Source: Phoebastria nigripes (lineage: Eukaryota > Chordata > Aves > Procellariiformes > Diomedeidae). From it: DNA of 64,000 nucleotides. Positions 31,544 to 43,800 of this stretch are shown here, in pieces (the first letter of the stretch is position 1; every line of letters begins with the position of its first letter). The stretch lies in the NCBI GenBank assembly GCA_035582835.1, contig JAYKAV010000289.1, positions 984,170-1,048,169 of the forward strand. The letters run 5' to 3'. The notes beneath the pieces were generated by a model. It did not search any database. It was not told the DNA's origin and saw only the letters and a program-made list of their open reading frames with translations. Position numbers and translations under genes: made by a program.

Positions 31544-33828
31544 TTATGCCAGCTGCGGCTCTGCGTCGTCTTTGCCCGTCGTCTCCCCGGGCAGGGGACA
31601 GGCGTCCTGTGGGAGAGGGGGAGAGCGGCTGTGGGTGCCCCCTCGTCCCAAAACCGCCCCAAGAGCCAGGAATGGTGGGGGTGGATGCTCGGGGAGGAGA
31701 GGGGATGTGGAGCGGGGCAGCCATGGTGGGGAACTGATCTTACACCCCCCCCAGACCCCTATCCCAGCCGGTGGTGGGAGCTGGCCCAGGCTGGGGCTCA
31801 CCCACCCTGGGGAGGGGTTCAGACCTTTTCAGATGTGAAGAACATCTCCTCCTCGGTGAAGCCCAGGCAGTGCAGCTGGGCTTTGAACTCCTCCAGGTGC
31901 TCTTTGCTCACGTTGGGCATCCGCGCTGCCGGAGAAACAGGGCGGTAAAAGGAGAAGGGCGAAAAAAAAAGGGAGTTTTAGGGGGTGCTTTGCTCCTTGG
32001 TGGTCCCCGTGGTGTGGATGGGGAGCTCGCTGCCTGGCTGGCCCCATCTTTCCCCTCTCTGTATCGGGGGAAAAGGGGCTTTTTGCCCTGCCTGCGAGGG
32101 CTGGGGATGCCCGTGCCCATCGGTGTGTCCCCGGGCAGGGTCGTGCCCCATGGGTCCGGGGCAGCATCCACTCACCCGAGAGGCTCAGACCCAGGAAGTC
32201 GGTGTTGAGGTGCTTCAGGATCAGCAGGTCCTTGTCGCTTTGGATCAGGTTGGCCATGGAAAACACCTTGTCATCAACTGGAAGGCAGGGGGAGAGCGGG
32301 GTCCCCCGTTGGCGAGCGTCGCCCCGTGCCGGGGCTCAACCTGGGCAGAGCTGGCAGCGCGGCAGGGGCTGCTCATCCCCATTACCCCGGGAGACTCATC
32401 CCAGTGGGGACCAGTCTGGTCCCACAGCACTGCTGTACCCATTGCATGGGGTGGAAGAAATTTTTTCCCCCCACCTCCAGGCATGTTTGTAGGTGTAAAA
32501 TGGCCTGGTGCTGGGGGCTCAGGGTGCCAAATACCAGGGACAGAAGCGGGAGGGTGCAAGGTGCGGCTGCGATGCCCACCCCCAATCCTGGCCCCGCGCC
32601 ACAGCCGGGGCTTTACCGTGCACCAGGGTGGAGTTGTGCCGAAAGACCTGGATCTTGCTGGTGTTCCTCACCACGCACGTCTCGTTCCTGCGGGACAGAG
32701 AGGTCAGATGGGGCAAATACCCCCCCAAAACTGCCCCAACCAAACCTGAGGGATTTGGACCTCGAGCCGGGCTGCAGAGCTTAAATAAATTTGGCGTAGC
32801 TGCTCTCCAGCCCCAAACTTGTGGGGGTGTCTCAGCCCAGAGGATGGTACCAGTGGGTGGAAATGTCCCTGGGGATGGGGGAGCCGAGTGAGGGGGCAAA
32901 TCCCCGTCCTTACATTCTCATGATTTCAGTGACGTTGAGCTCGTCCTCGTGGCTGCCGGGAGAGAAGGAAAAAGCCGCGTGTTTCAATGCCTTCAGCTCC
33001 GCCAGGTGAGGCGGGTACCTGGAGGCACTGCTGATGTAGATCCACTGTCCCAGGAGCTGTGGAGAGGAGGGGAGCGGGGAAGGGTCAGGGTCTGTGCTGG
33101 GTTCACCTGTGGGCACCACGTGAGTAAAAGCCGACGCTGTGCCCTGCCGTCCCGTGGCCACGAGCATCCCCGGCAGGTGACCGCCCTGGGCAGGATCCGG
33201 GCTGGGTGAGGGGCTCTTGGTTTTGTCCCCTCCCTGCTAAGGCGATGCTCCAGCTCCCAGGATGGNCAGCTTGTTTCTGTGGTCGTGTCTCTCCTGCTCT
33301 GTGCCCGGCTTTCATTGCTTTCCTCNCATTAAACATCTCCAAGGGACTAAATACTGTTTACGCAGTGAAGGGTTTTGCAGATGGAGACTCCTGACCTGAG
33401 TCCCCGTCACTTGAAGGACTTAGAGCNGTGAAGCACTGGGGATGGAGCTGCCCAGCCTGGTTTGCACAGGGAGATAGAAGCAGAAGCCCCCCAAAAGTGC
33501 CTGCTCACGAGTTTATGGGTGCAGAGCTGCAAGACTTCACCCCATCCCCATGCTCCTGTGCAGCAGTCTTGATTTTTTTAGGCAAATAAGCATGGAGAGG
33601 CAGTGAGATAAGAGTCAAGCTGCTGATTGGGTTCCTAACNTCTTCCTGGACCCGTAATTGCTAGCGATGCTGATAGGAAAGGCGAGGACGGGCGCCCCGG
33701 CTGAGGGCAGGGCTTACCCCAGGGATGGTGGCATTGTCGAAGGTGACTGGGACGAGCGGGGCGCAGCTGGGGGCCTCGGTGGCAAGGGCGAGCGGCAGCC
33801 CCAGGANGAGGGCGAGGAAGGCCAGCAT
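31544..33828 (-). CDS. ORM1: ORM-A: alpha-1-acid glycoprotein (ovoglycoprotein type), 6 exons
   Basis: A secreted, heavily glycosylated lipocalin that binds small hydrophobic ligands in plasma and, in birds, egg white. Exons in transcription order: 33828-33718, 33056-32914, 32687-32617, 32277-32176, 31925-31825, 31606-31544; phases 0,2,1,1,0; 196 codons plus stop, close to the human 201 residues. The signal peptide is about residues 1-16 and the mature chain starts TEAPSCAPLVPV. The GxW motif is LLGQWIYISSAS, and NETC, LHCLG and DACPLP supply the other three of the four family cysteines. Sequons: NAT, NVT, NET, NTS, NST, NVS. Exon 5 ends GAA AAG before GTCTGA, a weak donor; reading through would add one Val and stop, losing the last cysteine. 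One n lies in the signal peptide codon 8. The symbol follows family and synteny with COL27A1; one-to-one orthology to human ORM1 or ORM2 cannot be claimed. Confidence 0.92.
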
Positions 33829-34002
33829 CGCCTGGCTGGCCGAGAGGAGGCTCCTGCTCTGACGGGATGTGGCTCGGCTTCGTCCCTTATATACAGCCGC
33901 CTGCAAAGCTGGATGTCCCCAGCCCCAGTGTGCTTGTTCAGCTGCTGGGCTGTTTGCTCAGGCATGAAGCAATAGCAGGTGGAGGAAATTAAGGTTGCAA
34001 AA
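33829..34002 (-). promoter_or_regulatory. ORM-A promoter: TATA box with liver-type motifs
   Basis: Read on the minus strand, TATATAAG (33886-33893) lies about 60 bp before the ATG, a good TATA position for a short 5' UTR. Further upstream are TGAGCAAACA (33951-33960), which matches the FOXA/HNF3 core TGTTTGC in reverse, ATTGCTTC (33966-33973) and TTTGCAAC (33994-34001), both C/EBP-like. This grouping fits liver expression and acute-phase control known for ORM genes. Motif matches are seen; function is inferred. Confidence 0.5.
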
Positions 34003-34450
34003 GCTTGGAAAAAGATGAAAAAAAAAAAAAACAACAAACCCCAACCTCATGTTTCACCAATACAGGCTTTTGTTCTCGGAAACTGCAATTAATTTTGCGG
34101 GTGCCTGGCAGAGCACTTGGCNGGCTCCAGGTGTGTTTGGAGGCCTCGGGGGCACCGAATGGCACCTGGACGTGGCTTTCCTCCACAGGGCAAATAAATC
34201 CCCACGGCGATGGTTGGGTGGTGGCGGCTCACCCGCGAGCTGTAAGGGCTTCGGGTCTGCACCCGTGTCGCTCCTCGCCGGGGCACGGGGCTGGCACTGG
34301 GCTTTGCGTGTGGTTTCGGGGGGCGATTGGGGCGGGGAGCGTGTGGGTGCTGTTGGGGATGGGGCCATGAACTGGCGCTGCAGTTCGGTGTGCACCGCAG
34401 GATTAGGCCCCATACAAGCCGGGAGCCCTCAGCACAAGACAGACCTGTTG
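34003..34450. other. Upstream flank of ORM-A
   Basis: A short poly(A) (34020-34031) and GC-rich sequence without recognisable exons, ending at the CR1 copy. Confidence 0.45.
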
Positions 34451-34900
34451 GAGCAGGTCCAGAGAGGCCACAGAAATGATCGGGGGGATGGAGCACCTCT
34501 CCTGTGAAGAAAGGCTGAGAGAGTTGGGGTTGTTCAGCCTGGAAAAGAAAAGGCTCCGGGGAGACCTTACTGCAGCCTATCGGTACTTATAAGAAAGATG
34601 GGGACAGACTTTTTAGCAGGGCTTGTTGCGACAGGACAAGGGGGAATGGCTTTAAACTAAAAGAGGGTAGATTTAGACTAGATATAAGGAAGAAATTTTT
34701 TACGCTGAGGGTGGTGAAACCCTGGCACAGGTTGCCCAGAGAGGTGGTCGATGCCCCATCCCTGGAAACATTCAAGGTCAGGTTGGACNGGGCTCTGAGC
34801 AACCTGATCTGGTTGAAGATGTCCCTGCCCACGGCAGGGGGGTTGGACTAGATGGCCTTTAAAGGTCCCTTCCAACCCAAACCATTCTATCATTCTATGA
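34451..34900 (+). mobile_element. CR1 LINE, 3' end, copy 1
   Basis: The 450-bp block has the well-known CR1 3' region (GGCTGAGAGAGTTGGGGTTGTTCAGCC, written here in part, through GGTTGGACTAGATGG) and ends in ATTCTATCATTCTATGA, the terminal octamer repeats typical of avian CR1. It is truncated at the 5' end like most copies. It is closely similar to the copy at 54914-55384, including internal wording such as CAGGGGGGTTGGACTAGATG, so the two belong to the same subfamily. Confidence 0.93.
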
Positions 34901-35882
34901 TAAGCTGCACCATTTAAAACCAAACCAAACCAAAAAACCCCCCAGCGTCTCCTTCCCCTCCCAGCGGTGCCACTTTCCTGAGCCGACCCTACCCCAGCAG
35001 CCCGGTGGGATCCCCTAAGCCCNGAACTCTGCTGGTTTTTGCCCTGTCCAGCTGAGCTCCCCGTCGCGTGCCGGTGGCTTTGCTGTGCTTGCTGCTTGTG
35101 GCTTGTCTCAGCCCAGCCTTGCAGCGATAAAGTGGCCTGTGGGCTGTGGATGCTGATAACATACATAGCTGATTATTTTGAGTAATCTAAAATAACTGGT
35201 AGCAACAGGGACTTTTTTAATAAATCCTGGCTGGGGGGTGGTACGAGGCAGGGGAACAACCAGAACCTCTCCCTTTAACGGCATCTTATATCTCCTCCAA
35301 CTTTGGCCTCATAATGAAGTGCAAGTGCATTGATTTATTTATTAAATGTGTTTGCTTTTTCCCTGACCGCAAGCAACGTGTTTCAGGAACAGCTGGCTCA
35401 CATGAGAGTCGGTCGGCCCCAAACGAGCCAGTTTTTTAACGTGCTGCCAAAGCTGACCTGGCCCCATCGCCCAGCAGCTCCCCCCATGCCCGGGGAGTCC
35501 CTCGGCCCCTCCAGCCGCAGGAGCGCTGCCGGGAACGGGCGCAGCACGGGGTGAGCAAACACGGCGCGGCCCCTTCCCGCTACCCCTGACGCAACCCTGG
35601 ACCAGCCGGAGCGGCTCCCGCGGTGCGGTGTGATGGGGGGGTCACCCCCATGTCCCCCTACCCTGGCTCAAGGTCCCGGGGGCTTCGCTGCTGTCTCCAG
35701 TGGGAGCGCTGCCTGTGCCGGCAGAACGAGCCATGAGGTTTTAGTCCATCAGCTGGGCTGGGGCTGGGCAACATCCTAAGCAAGGAGAAGTCAGGTTTCA
35801 AAGTCAGCTTGGAGCAATTGAGATGTGATTTGGGCTTCAGCAATGAAAAAGGTCAGCTCAGCTCTTTTTGGTTTTTTTTTTT
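34901..35882. other. Intergenic DNA between copy 1 of CR1 and the assembly gap
   Basis: I recognise no gene. GC content rises toward 35450-35720. The segment ends in a poly(T) that runs into the gap. Confidence 0.45.
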
Positions 35883-36316
35883 NNNNNNNNNNNNNNNNNN
35901 NNNNNNNNNNNNNNNNNNNNNNNNNNNNNNNNNNNNNNNNNNNNNNNNNNNNNNNNNNNNNNNNNNNNNNNNNNNNNNNNNNNNNNNNNNNNNNNNNNNN
36001 NNNNNNNNNNNNNNNNNNNNNNNNNNNNNNNNNNNNNNNNNNNNNNNNNNNNNNNNNNNNNNNNNNNNNNNNNNNNNNNNNNNNNNNNNNNNNNNNNNNN
36101 NNNNNNNNNNNNNNNNNNNNNNNNNNNNNNNNNNNNNNNNNNNNNNNNNNNNNNNNNNNNNNNNNNNNNNNNNNNNNNNNNNNNNNNNNNNNNNNNNNNN
36201 NNNNNNNNNNNNNNNNNNNNNNNNNNNNNNNNNNNNNNNNNNNNNNNNNNNNNNNNNNNNNNNNNNNNNNNNNNNNNNNNNNNNNNNNNNNNNNNNNNNN
36301 NNNNNNNNNNNNNNNN
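35883..36316. other. Assembly gap (434 n)
   Basis: Unknown bases. The left edge is a T run, so the missing sequence may be low-complexity. Open frames spanning it are artefacts. Confidence 1.
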
Positions 36317-38228
36317 AAATGGTAACTCCAGCCTTGAGAAAACACACAAAACCGATGGCGAGAGGACAAGAGAGGGAGAAACCCGGGAGCGTGGGAGTGG
36401 GTGTGCAGGGGAAGGCAGCAAGCGGGCGATGAGCGATGGTGATTTTGGCCTGGGGTGCCGGGGCGAGCCGGCCCGTGCGGGGGTGAGGTATTTCTGAGCG
36501 GAGGCAGGGCTGCGTGGAGGGTGAGGTATTTGGGACAGATCTTGTTAACCTTTTCTGATGGTTGTTGGAAACCAACCAGAAGGCAGTAGTAAAAAAAAAA
36601 AAGAATACACAAAGAGAGACACACATATAATTTTTTTTTTTTCCTCAAAAAAATAAAATCCATAGTCCATATGAGACATGAAAACTCCAAACAGGCACTG
36701 AAGCGTTTCCGATACAGTACAGCTCCGATTACATCAATATTATTCCTTATATAGAATTAAAGATTACCATAATTATCCTCTTTAAAAAAAAAAAAAAAAA
36801 ATTCCTCCAAATTTACATATAGAGACTAAATTTCTACAAAACTTAACAAAACAAAACCCCTCCAAGCCCGGCTGGATTCTGAAACAAGGTACCATCATGT
36901 CAGTCTTGACAGAGGGGCCAGACAGAAGGGTTGCAGAGCTGGGGTTTAAATACGAGCTTAGACCAGGGAATCACTGCACGCGTGAGCTGGCGCGGACGCG
37001 TGGCCAACGCGACTACAGCAAAACTAGTTACATGACAACCGACTCAAAAATAGCTCTCTCTGAGGCTCAATGCTTCCAGATGAGCTGTATCCCTCACTCC
37101 CCTCCCAAAGCAGTGAAGTGCTGATTAATTAAAAAAACCAAAAAAGCAAATTTGCTTTTAAAATATCCTGTAAGTTATTTTGGACACGCTTTGAGGTGTT
37201 GCACACGCTTGACATCCACGGCGATTAAAGGATCCCTTTAAAGGTGACTGTTTCTCTGATTTAGCTGTAGATCGTAACCTCCTCTCTTCCTAGAGAGATG
37301 GTCTTACGGGCTTTTTTTTTGGGTCTGTGGCAAGACACTGTAGCACCTTCACAACCTTAAATAGTTTAAAGTCATATATATAAAATAACACACTTTTTTA
37401 AGAGCACCAGAGATTTCACAGTGAGAGGTAGAAACAAATCAGACGAGCCCATCCTCTCTCTCTCTATTTTAGCACCAATCTCTTCCCCTCTCCTCCTTCC
37501 ATTCCCCCCTCGGCTTCGGGACTCTCCCCTACCCCAACACCACGCATGAGAAGGGACGTTGGTTAAACTCACCCATGGAAGAAGGAACTTAGTTTTTTTT
37601 TCGTTTTTTTTTTTTTTTTCCTTTTTCTTTTTGCTTTAAATAATATAATATATATATTTTGTTTCTTCTTATATTGCACATCAAAATGCTTCCGGTACAC
37701 AGAGTAGCCAGATTCAACTTGCAGCTCCGCCTGGGAGACCTGATGCAGCACGTGGCCATCCAGAAGGCGACAAGCTCTGAGAGGGAAGCTCTATCTTTTA
37801 ATTACTTTTCAATGGAAGGAACATTTGGTAACTCAGGAACCAGGTAAGACAAAATGGAGGAGGGGGGGAAAAACAAAAAACAAACCACACGCTGCAAGTT
37901 GCTTGAGGTTTCTCTCAATATTTTCTTTGGTCATGGAAAAAGCTTTGTGTGTGGAACCGCTTGCAACATCTAGTCCCCTGATCCCTTTTCACTGTTCACG
38001 TCCCGACTGATACCTGCTTCCCCTACGTCCTTGTTATTCCTCCTTTCAACTATCTGCTGAGTTCAGTAGATCACGGGTTCTTTGAGACCTTGAGCCAAAG
38101 GCTAGAGCAAGAGTTGACCCAAAAGATGCAGCCCAGCTGTCCTTGCTGCAGGGAGGTGGAAGAGCCTGTGTAAAGACATAGGCCAAACAGGGGGTCAAAG
38201 CCTTGGAGCCCGGTTTCGATGGCTTTGT
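36317..38228 (-). other. COL27A1: COL27A1 3' UTR and flank (end uncertain)
   Basis: The AT-rich region beyond the collagen stop has no coding similarity and includes several A or T runs (for example 36783-36800 and 37600-37619). No AATAAA was found on the minus strand. An ATTAAA is at 37797-37802, which would give a UTR of about 430 nt. The AT-rich wording down to about 36.6 kb looks more like a long UTR using a variant signal. The boundary is not decided by sequence. Confidence 0.4.
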
Positions 38229-40898
38229 TCAAAGGAAGCACACGGGGCCAACCTCGAGGTGATATTGCTTTCCTGGCTCGGATGGGGGAAGGTTGTAGAT
38301 GTTGACAATTGGCAGCTGCTGAGGGTCCTGCGTCCGAAATGAAAAGAGAGTCCGATGCCAGCGTCCATCCTTGATCTGTGCAGGGAGGAGGGATGGAGAA
38401 AAAGCTGTTTAACTGGGGGCGAATCCTGCTGGAAAGGAACGCGTTTCATGAGGTATAGGCTTGAAAAGCCCTGTGTGAGACAAGGGGCTGCCCTTTGGGC
38501 TGAGCAGGTCTGGCATAAGGCTTTGAAGCATTTTGGGGAACCCTTTATCCAGGTTGAGGAGTTGATGGAAACCGAGCTTCAAAGGGCATCACCAAACACA
38601 AACTCCTGATGCAGTGAACCTGGCATGCAGACACGCGGCTACTGACTCAGTGTGACATCAGGCAAGAGCCGAGGCCACCGCCTTCGGGTGGCAATTCCCC
38701 CTTCTGCCATTTAACTGCTGCTACATGTGACACGTAAATTTGGAATTTAATTTTTTGCTTTCTGTTTGAAGGCCTTCTACTTAACAGGAGCCGCTATAGC
38801 ACCCTGGACTGGAAAATTAAAGTGATGAACAGGTAAACGAGACCCTTCTCCCCCCTTTTTTTGTAGAATGAGAAGCTCAGGTATAACTTGAGCCTTGTCA
38901 TGTCTCCTGAGTGGGTTCAGCCTGGCATTTCTCTCCACCTCTCCCCTCTTTCGCAGCAACGTACCTTGCAATCATCAGCTGCCACTTCTGGCCTGAGCTG
39001 CCCNTCTGCCTCAAACATCTGTCCGTTCCAGGCCCTGAAGCGCACAGCTTTTTCCAAAGGTTTCTCGGATGAGCCTTCCTGCCAGACGGAGGTATTCAGG
39101 CAGTGGATGGTGATGTGCTGCACCACCTCTGAGCTCAGGAGGCGAAGGAAGTTCATCTGGACTCTACCGATGTCAAAATCCAGCTGTGAAGGTGACAGAG
39201 ATGTTAGGGCAAACCCCCTGCAGCGGGGCTGGAGGGAGCTAGCGGCTGGGTTAGTGCAAGATGTGACAGTAAAGGTGGTCTCTGGACTCTGCTTAAGTCT
39301 GGAGGTGGCCATGCACAGATGTCCAGAACTGGATCAGGGCCAGATGCCAAGTCAACTTGGAAAGTTTTCATGGGGACACAGCAGGTCCTTTATTTTTCAG
39401 AACAAACTAGCAGGTCCTTAAGTAGGAGGAAAATAATGTAAACTTTGAATTCAAAACACGCTTCTGCAAAGAAACAAAGCAGCAAAGCAGCAGGTTCTAG
39501 TTCATCTGCAGATGAACCCACATATTGTTATTGGTATTTTTTGGTTCAGGTGCTTCCTCAAGAAAAATCCTGTAGCATTAACTTCACTGGAAACTTGTAT
39601 ATTTAAGCTGACCTCACTTTTTCAGGTGACAGAAAACAAAATGCAAGAGTGACCTGAACATAAGTTAATTCAACAAAGCATTTGGGAGCAGCGTGTTTGC
39701 AAAATTACTGGCCTCTGTTAAGGTTATGGGTTAATTAAATATTGCTGGAAACCTACTGCTTTGTCTTGACAAGAGTCAACAACAGTCTTAGGTATATTTT
39801 TTAACTGCATGAGAGCAGTCCTGAATGTCACAGCTACACTAACTGCCTCGAGGAGAAACCACTGTGCTATGTGGTCACCGTCCAGCGTCCCGGGACAACA
39901 CACCCCAGGGTAAATATTTCGTAATAGTAGTATGGGAAATGCCGTGCTGGGGTTGAGCTGTGTGTACCTTGGAGACGGTGATGGGGCTGAGACACGTCTG
40001 CCCACCATTGGTGAAGTTACAGATGACCTGTATGGTGTCTGAGGAACAGCCAAGATTTGGGTCAATCCAGTAGGTACCTGAAGAAACGGAGGATTCAGGG
40101 ATTAACAAGGACACTTAAACTTTTCTGTGAATGAGAAAAGGAAAGTTTTGATTTCTGCATTACTGGTCCCAGGGAAGGAGACCTGTTTGGGCCATGTGAA
40201 ATGGCCCTATGGGAGGATGCAGCCTTTGCACACTCCAGGCTTCCTACCATCGTTCATCTTCTGTTCACAGTTCATGAGGTCTCGACAGATGCGTGCAGGG
40301 TTTTCCTTGGTTCCCAGGGGTCTTTTGATGCTCTGAATGAGGTTGCTGAGGTAGTGTAGAGTCTTAAAGATCTCCCCTCCGTGGTCCAGCATGAGAAAGT
40401 CTGGATGTTGGTAACCCTGGAGAGAAAAGGAGGCAACGTCAGGTGTGCCTTGGGGGACAGCAGGTGCTGTAACCACAAGGGTTTCTGCTTTATCTGTGGG
40501 AAGACTCAGTGGGTCAAAGACAGGCTGTGCTGGCTGGGATCCGGTGAGCTACAGCCCTTGCACTGTCCTGAACGGGACATCTCTGAAGTGCTGGCAAAGT
40601 CATGATGGCAATGTCATGAGGTCTGAAGCTTCAAAAACAAGTAACACAACAGAATCACATCCTTTAGCTGGATCTTTGAGTGCATAAACCCCAGTTATTC
40701 CACGAGAACAGCAGACAAACCAGAGCTTTGTGTATATAAACTAGAGGCACACAGAAAGAACAAGCAACGCTGTGACCGTTTCCCAGCCTACAGCTCCAGC
40801 AAAGACCAGTGAGTTCAAAAGTACCCACGTACCTCTGTCCTGAGCGCGGTGTTTGAGTCAATTAGTGTCTGGAAAGCTGCCCCAAAGCCGTCTTGTTG
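38229..40898 (-). other. COL27A1: COL27A1 fibrillar C-propeptide (COLFI/NC1) exons
   Basis: Five exons encode the trimerisation domain that starts [12 protein letters not shown] and runs to the stop. Visible landmarks are RICRDLMNC, the calcium-site region [18 protein letters not shown], two N-glycosylation sequons (NFT and NTS), the [11 protein letters not shown] helix and the final Cys three residues from the end. There are eight cysteines in all, the usual set for this domain in type XXVII. Phases across the four introns are 0,1,1,0, and lengths 66,169,110,219,147 sum to 711 bp. Confidence 0.93.
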
Positions 40899-43800
40899 CT
40901 AGTGTGGGGTGAAAAAGATGGTAACTGAGATTGTTAGAAGCTGAACATGCCCTGATGCAAGCAAATGCTTCTCAGTCTAGGGCTGCGATTCAAGTATTGC
41001 TTTGCTAACACAGCATCTCTTGCTGGACCTGAGTGTGTGTCTCCAGGATCCCAGCAGCTCTTTCTGGATGTCCCATCAGCACCTTGGCTCTGCATGACTT
41101 ATTATCATCACTAACAAACGTACAGAAAACAGCAACTTACAAATGAGGCTGGAATTCCTGGCGGTCCCTAGAAATCAAAGCAAAAAAGGGGCATCAGCCA
41201 GAAAGATGGGCAGTCACTATTGCCAAGATATTCATTCATGTCCTTTTGAAATCCTCTTTCCCCCGCAGTCCCTTAATGCAGACGAGTGAGAGAGGCAACA
41301 ATGCTGTCTCTATAAAATACTTGGAGATGGTTTGGACTAAAGGACAAGAAACACTAGTCCATTCACACACACATTTTTGCATACGAGGAATGGGGCTACG
41401 CTATAATTTCCAGTGAGTGAACAGACCCTCTGGAGAGTATCATGGCAATAATTTTAGCTTGTTTCAATAATGTCTTTGAACACTTCCCACATATACGTAC
41501 CGGAGGGCCAGGGTGTCCTCGTGGGCCTGGAGGACCCTAAAGACAGAGTGGCATCAGTTAGTGAAATGTCTCCAGGTTGTATTTCCATTTCTCATGGTTG
41601 TCACCAGCATGAATCTGTTCCCCACTGAAATCCTCCAGGCTTTTTACATTTTACAGCATCTTCTCCCTCAAACCCTTCAGGAGACAGGAGGTGGCCCCAT
41701 TTCCTCCATCTCCCAACTCTGGGTGCATCTGTCTGNGCCTGGTCCCTTCCTACTGCATCCCTTGTTCCCAGCTGTTAGCTCCTTAACTATCATTAATGCC
41801 ATATCCCCAGGTACTTATCACATTCCCTGTGTGCAGAATTATTACCCACCCTGCAGCTTTACATTTGCTAAAAGCAACTGTTTTATTTAAATACAAAATA
41901 TTAGTCAGAAAAAGTGATTTCAAATACTTACCCTTGGACCTTGCAGACCCTGCAGGAAAAAAAAAAAAAAAAAAAAAAAAGGAAGAAGCTATCAGAAGAT
42001 GCTCATTAATAAACCAAAATCTCCCTGTACAGCCATGTGCTGTTCCCAAAGTGCCTGTGCAAGGGCTGGGTGCTGCACTGGAAGGACAGCAAAAACAGGG
42101 GCCCAACGGTGTCTGGCAACGGCAGAGAGGTTTATTGCAGCAAAGGATCCTGATGGCCCTGACACAGCAAATGCTTGCTCTGGGGCTCAGGTCCCCACCA
42201 GCACGCTGTTCTCTGCTGTGCCCACGGAACTGGAAAATGGTGAGCAAGAAGAAACAGAGGCAGCACCCTGGCTTGTTAGAAATGTGCACTGGGATTTTGG
42301 GTATCTGTGGGGCATTTGCTTATAAGAGGTCTCATTTGAAGGCGGCATGAAACAGCCTCTGCACTGGCCACACAGCCGTGTTTGCTGGGCTCCGATGCCT
42401 GGACCAAGCCCCCGCATGCAGAAGCAACCACTGATCGCTAAAGGAAGCAACCCGGAGAGCAAGGGGACCTGCGCTATGGGTAACAAGGAGGATGAACAAC
42501 ACGTATCCAGTATACCCCACACATCCCCTGTACGGTGAGAACACCAAGGAGCTATGAGAAGGCGAAAAAGTCCATCAGAGCCCCTGCAAGAAGGGGACCA
42601 GAGGAAGAGCAGAAGGCAAGAAGGTGTCCAGCACTGCTCCCCCAGCTGTGGGGGCTGCACCCGGGCAACGCTGCTACGTAGACAGGTCCTGTGCCCCTGG
42701 CAGGGATAGCCTGTGGCTTTTTGAGCTGCCATTCACCGTGTTTTGTTCCTGGAGACACCATGGTCATCTGTAAAGTGTTAGCTTTTGCTGTGTAATTGGG
42801 TTAAGTAAATGGGAATTTTAACAGCAGAGTGGGCGTATACGTGCACAGGTGGATGTGTGCGCACATACGTGTGTGTGCACACGTATAGGTGTGTATGTCT
42901 TGCCCTCGTGGGAGCCTGATGCCACCACCTGAGCCAGAGCCCAAGCAGGTGCAGCGGAGCCCAGCGTGACTCTTGGTTGCTCTAAGAGAGGGACCCTCTT
43001 AACGGCAGGATGCACCCGGGAGTGCGGACCAGCACTTACCATTTCTCCGCGGCTGCCTTTGTCTCCCTTGGGCCCCTGTTAAAGCACACGAGGTGGCTGT
43101 CAGTGACTGTTAGCAAGCTGCACTGCCTGGATGTGTTGCCAGCCAGAAGCTCCTTGCAAGGACCCAAGTGCACCTCTAAACAAATCAGCTCAGGTTGTCG
43201 TATTGGCCCACCCATCCCGAGGCAAAAAATAGACATTACTGGATGTTTCGGCAACGTCTGAGTTCATCTTACTGGTTTTCATCTCTGCCAGTAGCAGCCT
43301 CTCTACCAAACTCTGAGTAACTTCATGCTCATGTTTTTATGAAGCACTGACCTGAACTTTAGTCTGTGTTCAGCGCCTTTGGCATTTTGGGGCAGGCAGT
43401 GATTTTCAACACTTCCCAGAATCAAGCTGTTCCCAGTTTACATTTATCAGTTTTTTGATGGTTTTTTTCCTGTGTTTTTTTTGCTCTCCCCCCAGGCCAA
43501 GTTCTTTGGAAAATCTGGCAGCTTGCTTTTGAAAAACTGCAATAACATTCTTGTCTTCTAGTCTGAGCCAATCTAGTGAAAAACTTGCACTTAGGTAGAG
43601 TTGCTCCTCACTTTTAAGCTAATAATCTCCCTGCAACTATATATGCAGCCAGAGACTAAACCTGCACTCCTCTCAAGCTGCTCATCTTAAAGACCATTTT
43701 GTTTCCCTCGTTACAGCAGGACTTGGGATTTACTTATGCTGGCCTCAAGCATCTCGGATCTCAAACACTATGCTCTTCTAAAAAATACAGGCAGAAAAAA

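Larger units (their letters stand above)
41141..43075 (-). other. COL27A1: COL27A1 helix-end cluster of very short exons (36, 18, 36, 27 bp)
   Basis: At the junction of triple helix and C-propeptide the exon size falls from 54-108 bp to 36 ([12 protein letters not shown]), 18 (GLQGPR), 36 ([12 protein letters not shown]) and 27 bp (GPPGIPASF). All are flanked by consensus AG and GT on the minus strand and all are in phase 0. The last three residues leave the Gly-X-Y register, marking the helix end. Confidence 0.9.

Noticed and set aside
34678..35166. 162-codon minus-strand frame
   Set aside because: It runs through the CR1 copy in antisense; the similar frame in the copy at 55 kb shows that it is repeat-derived.
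35791..36690. Long open frames on both strands (up to 299 codons)
   Set aside because: They exist only because the 434-n gap is read as open; the flanking residues have no similarity to a protein.
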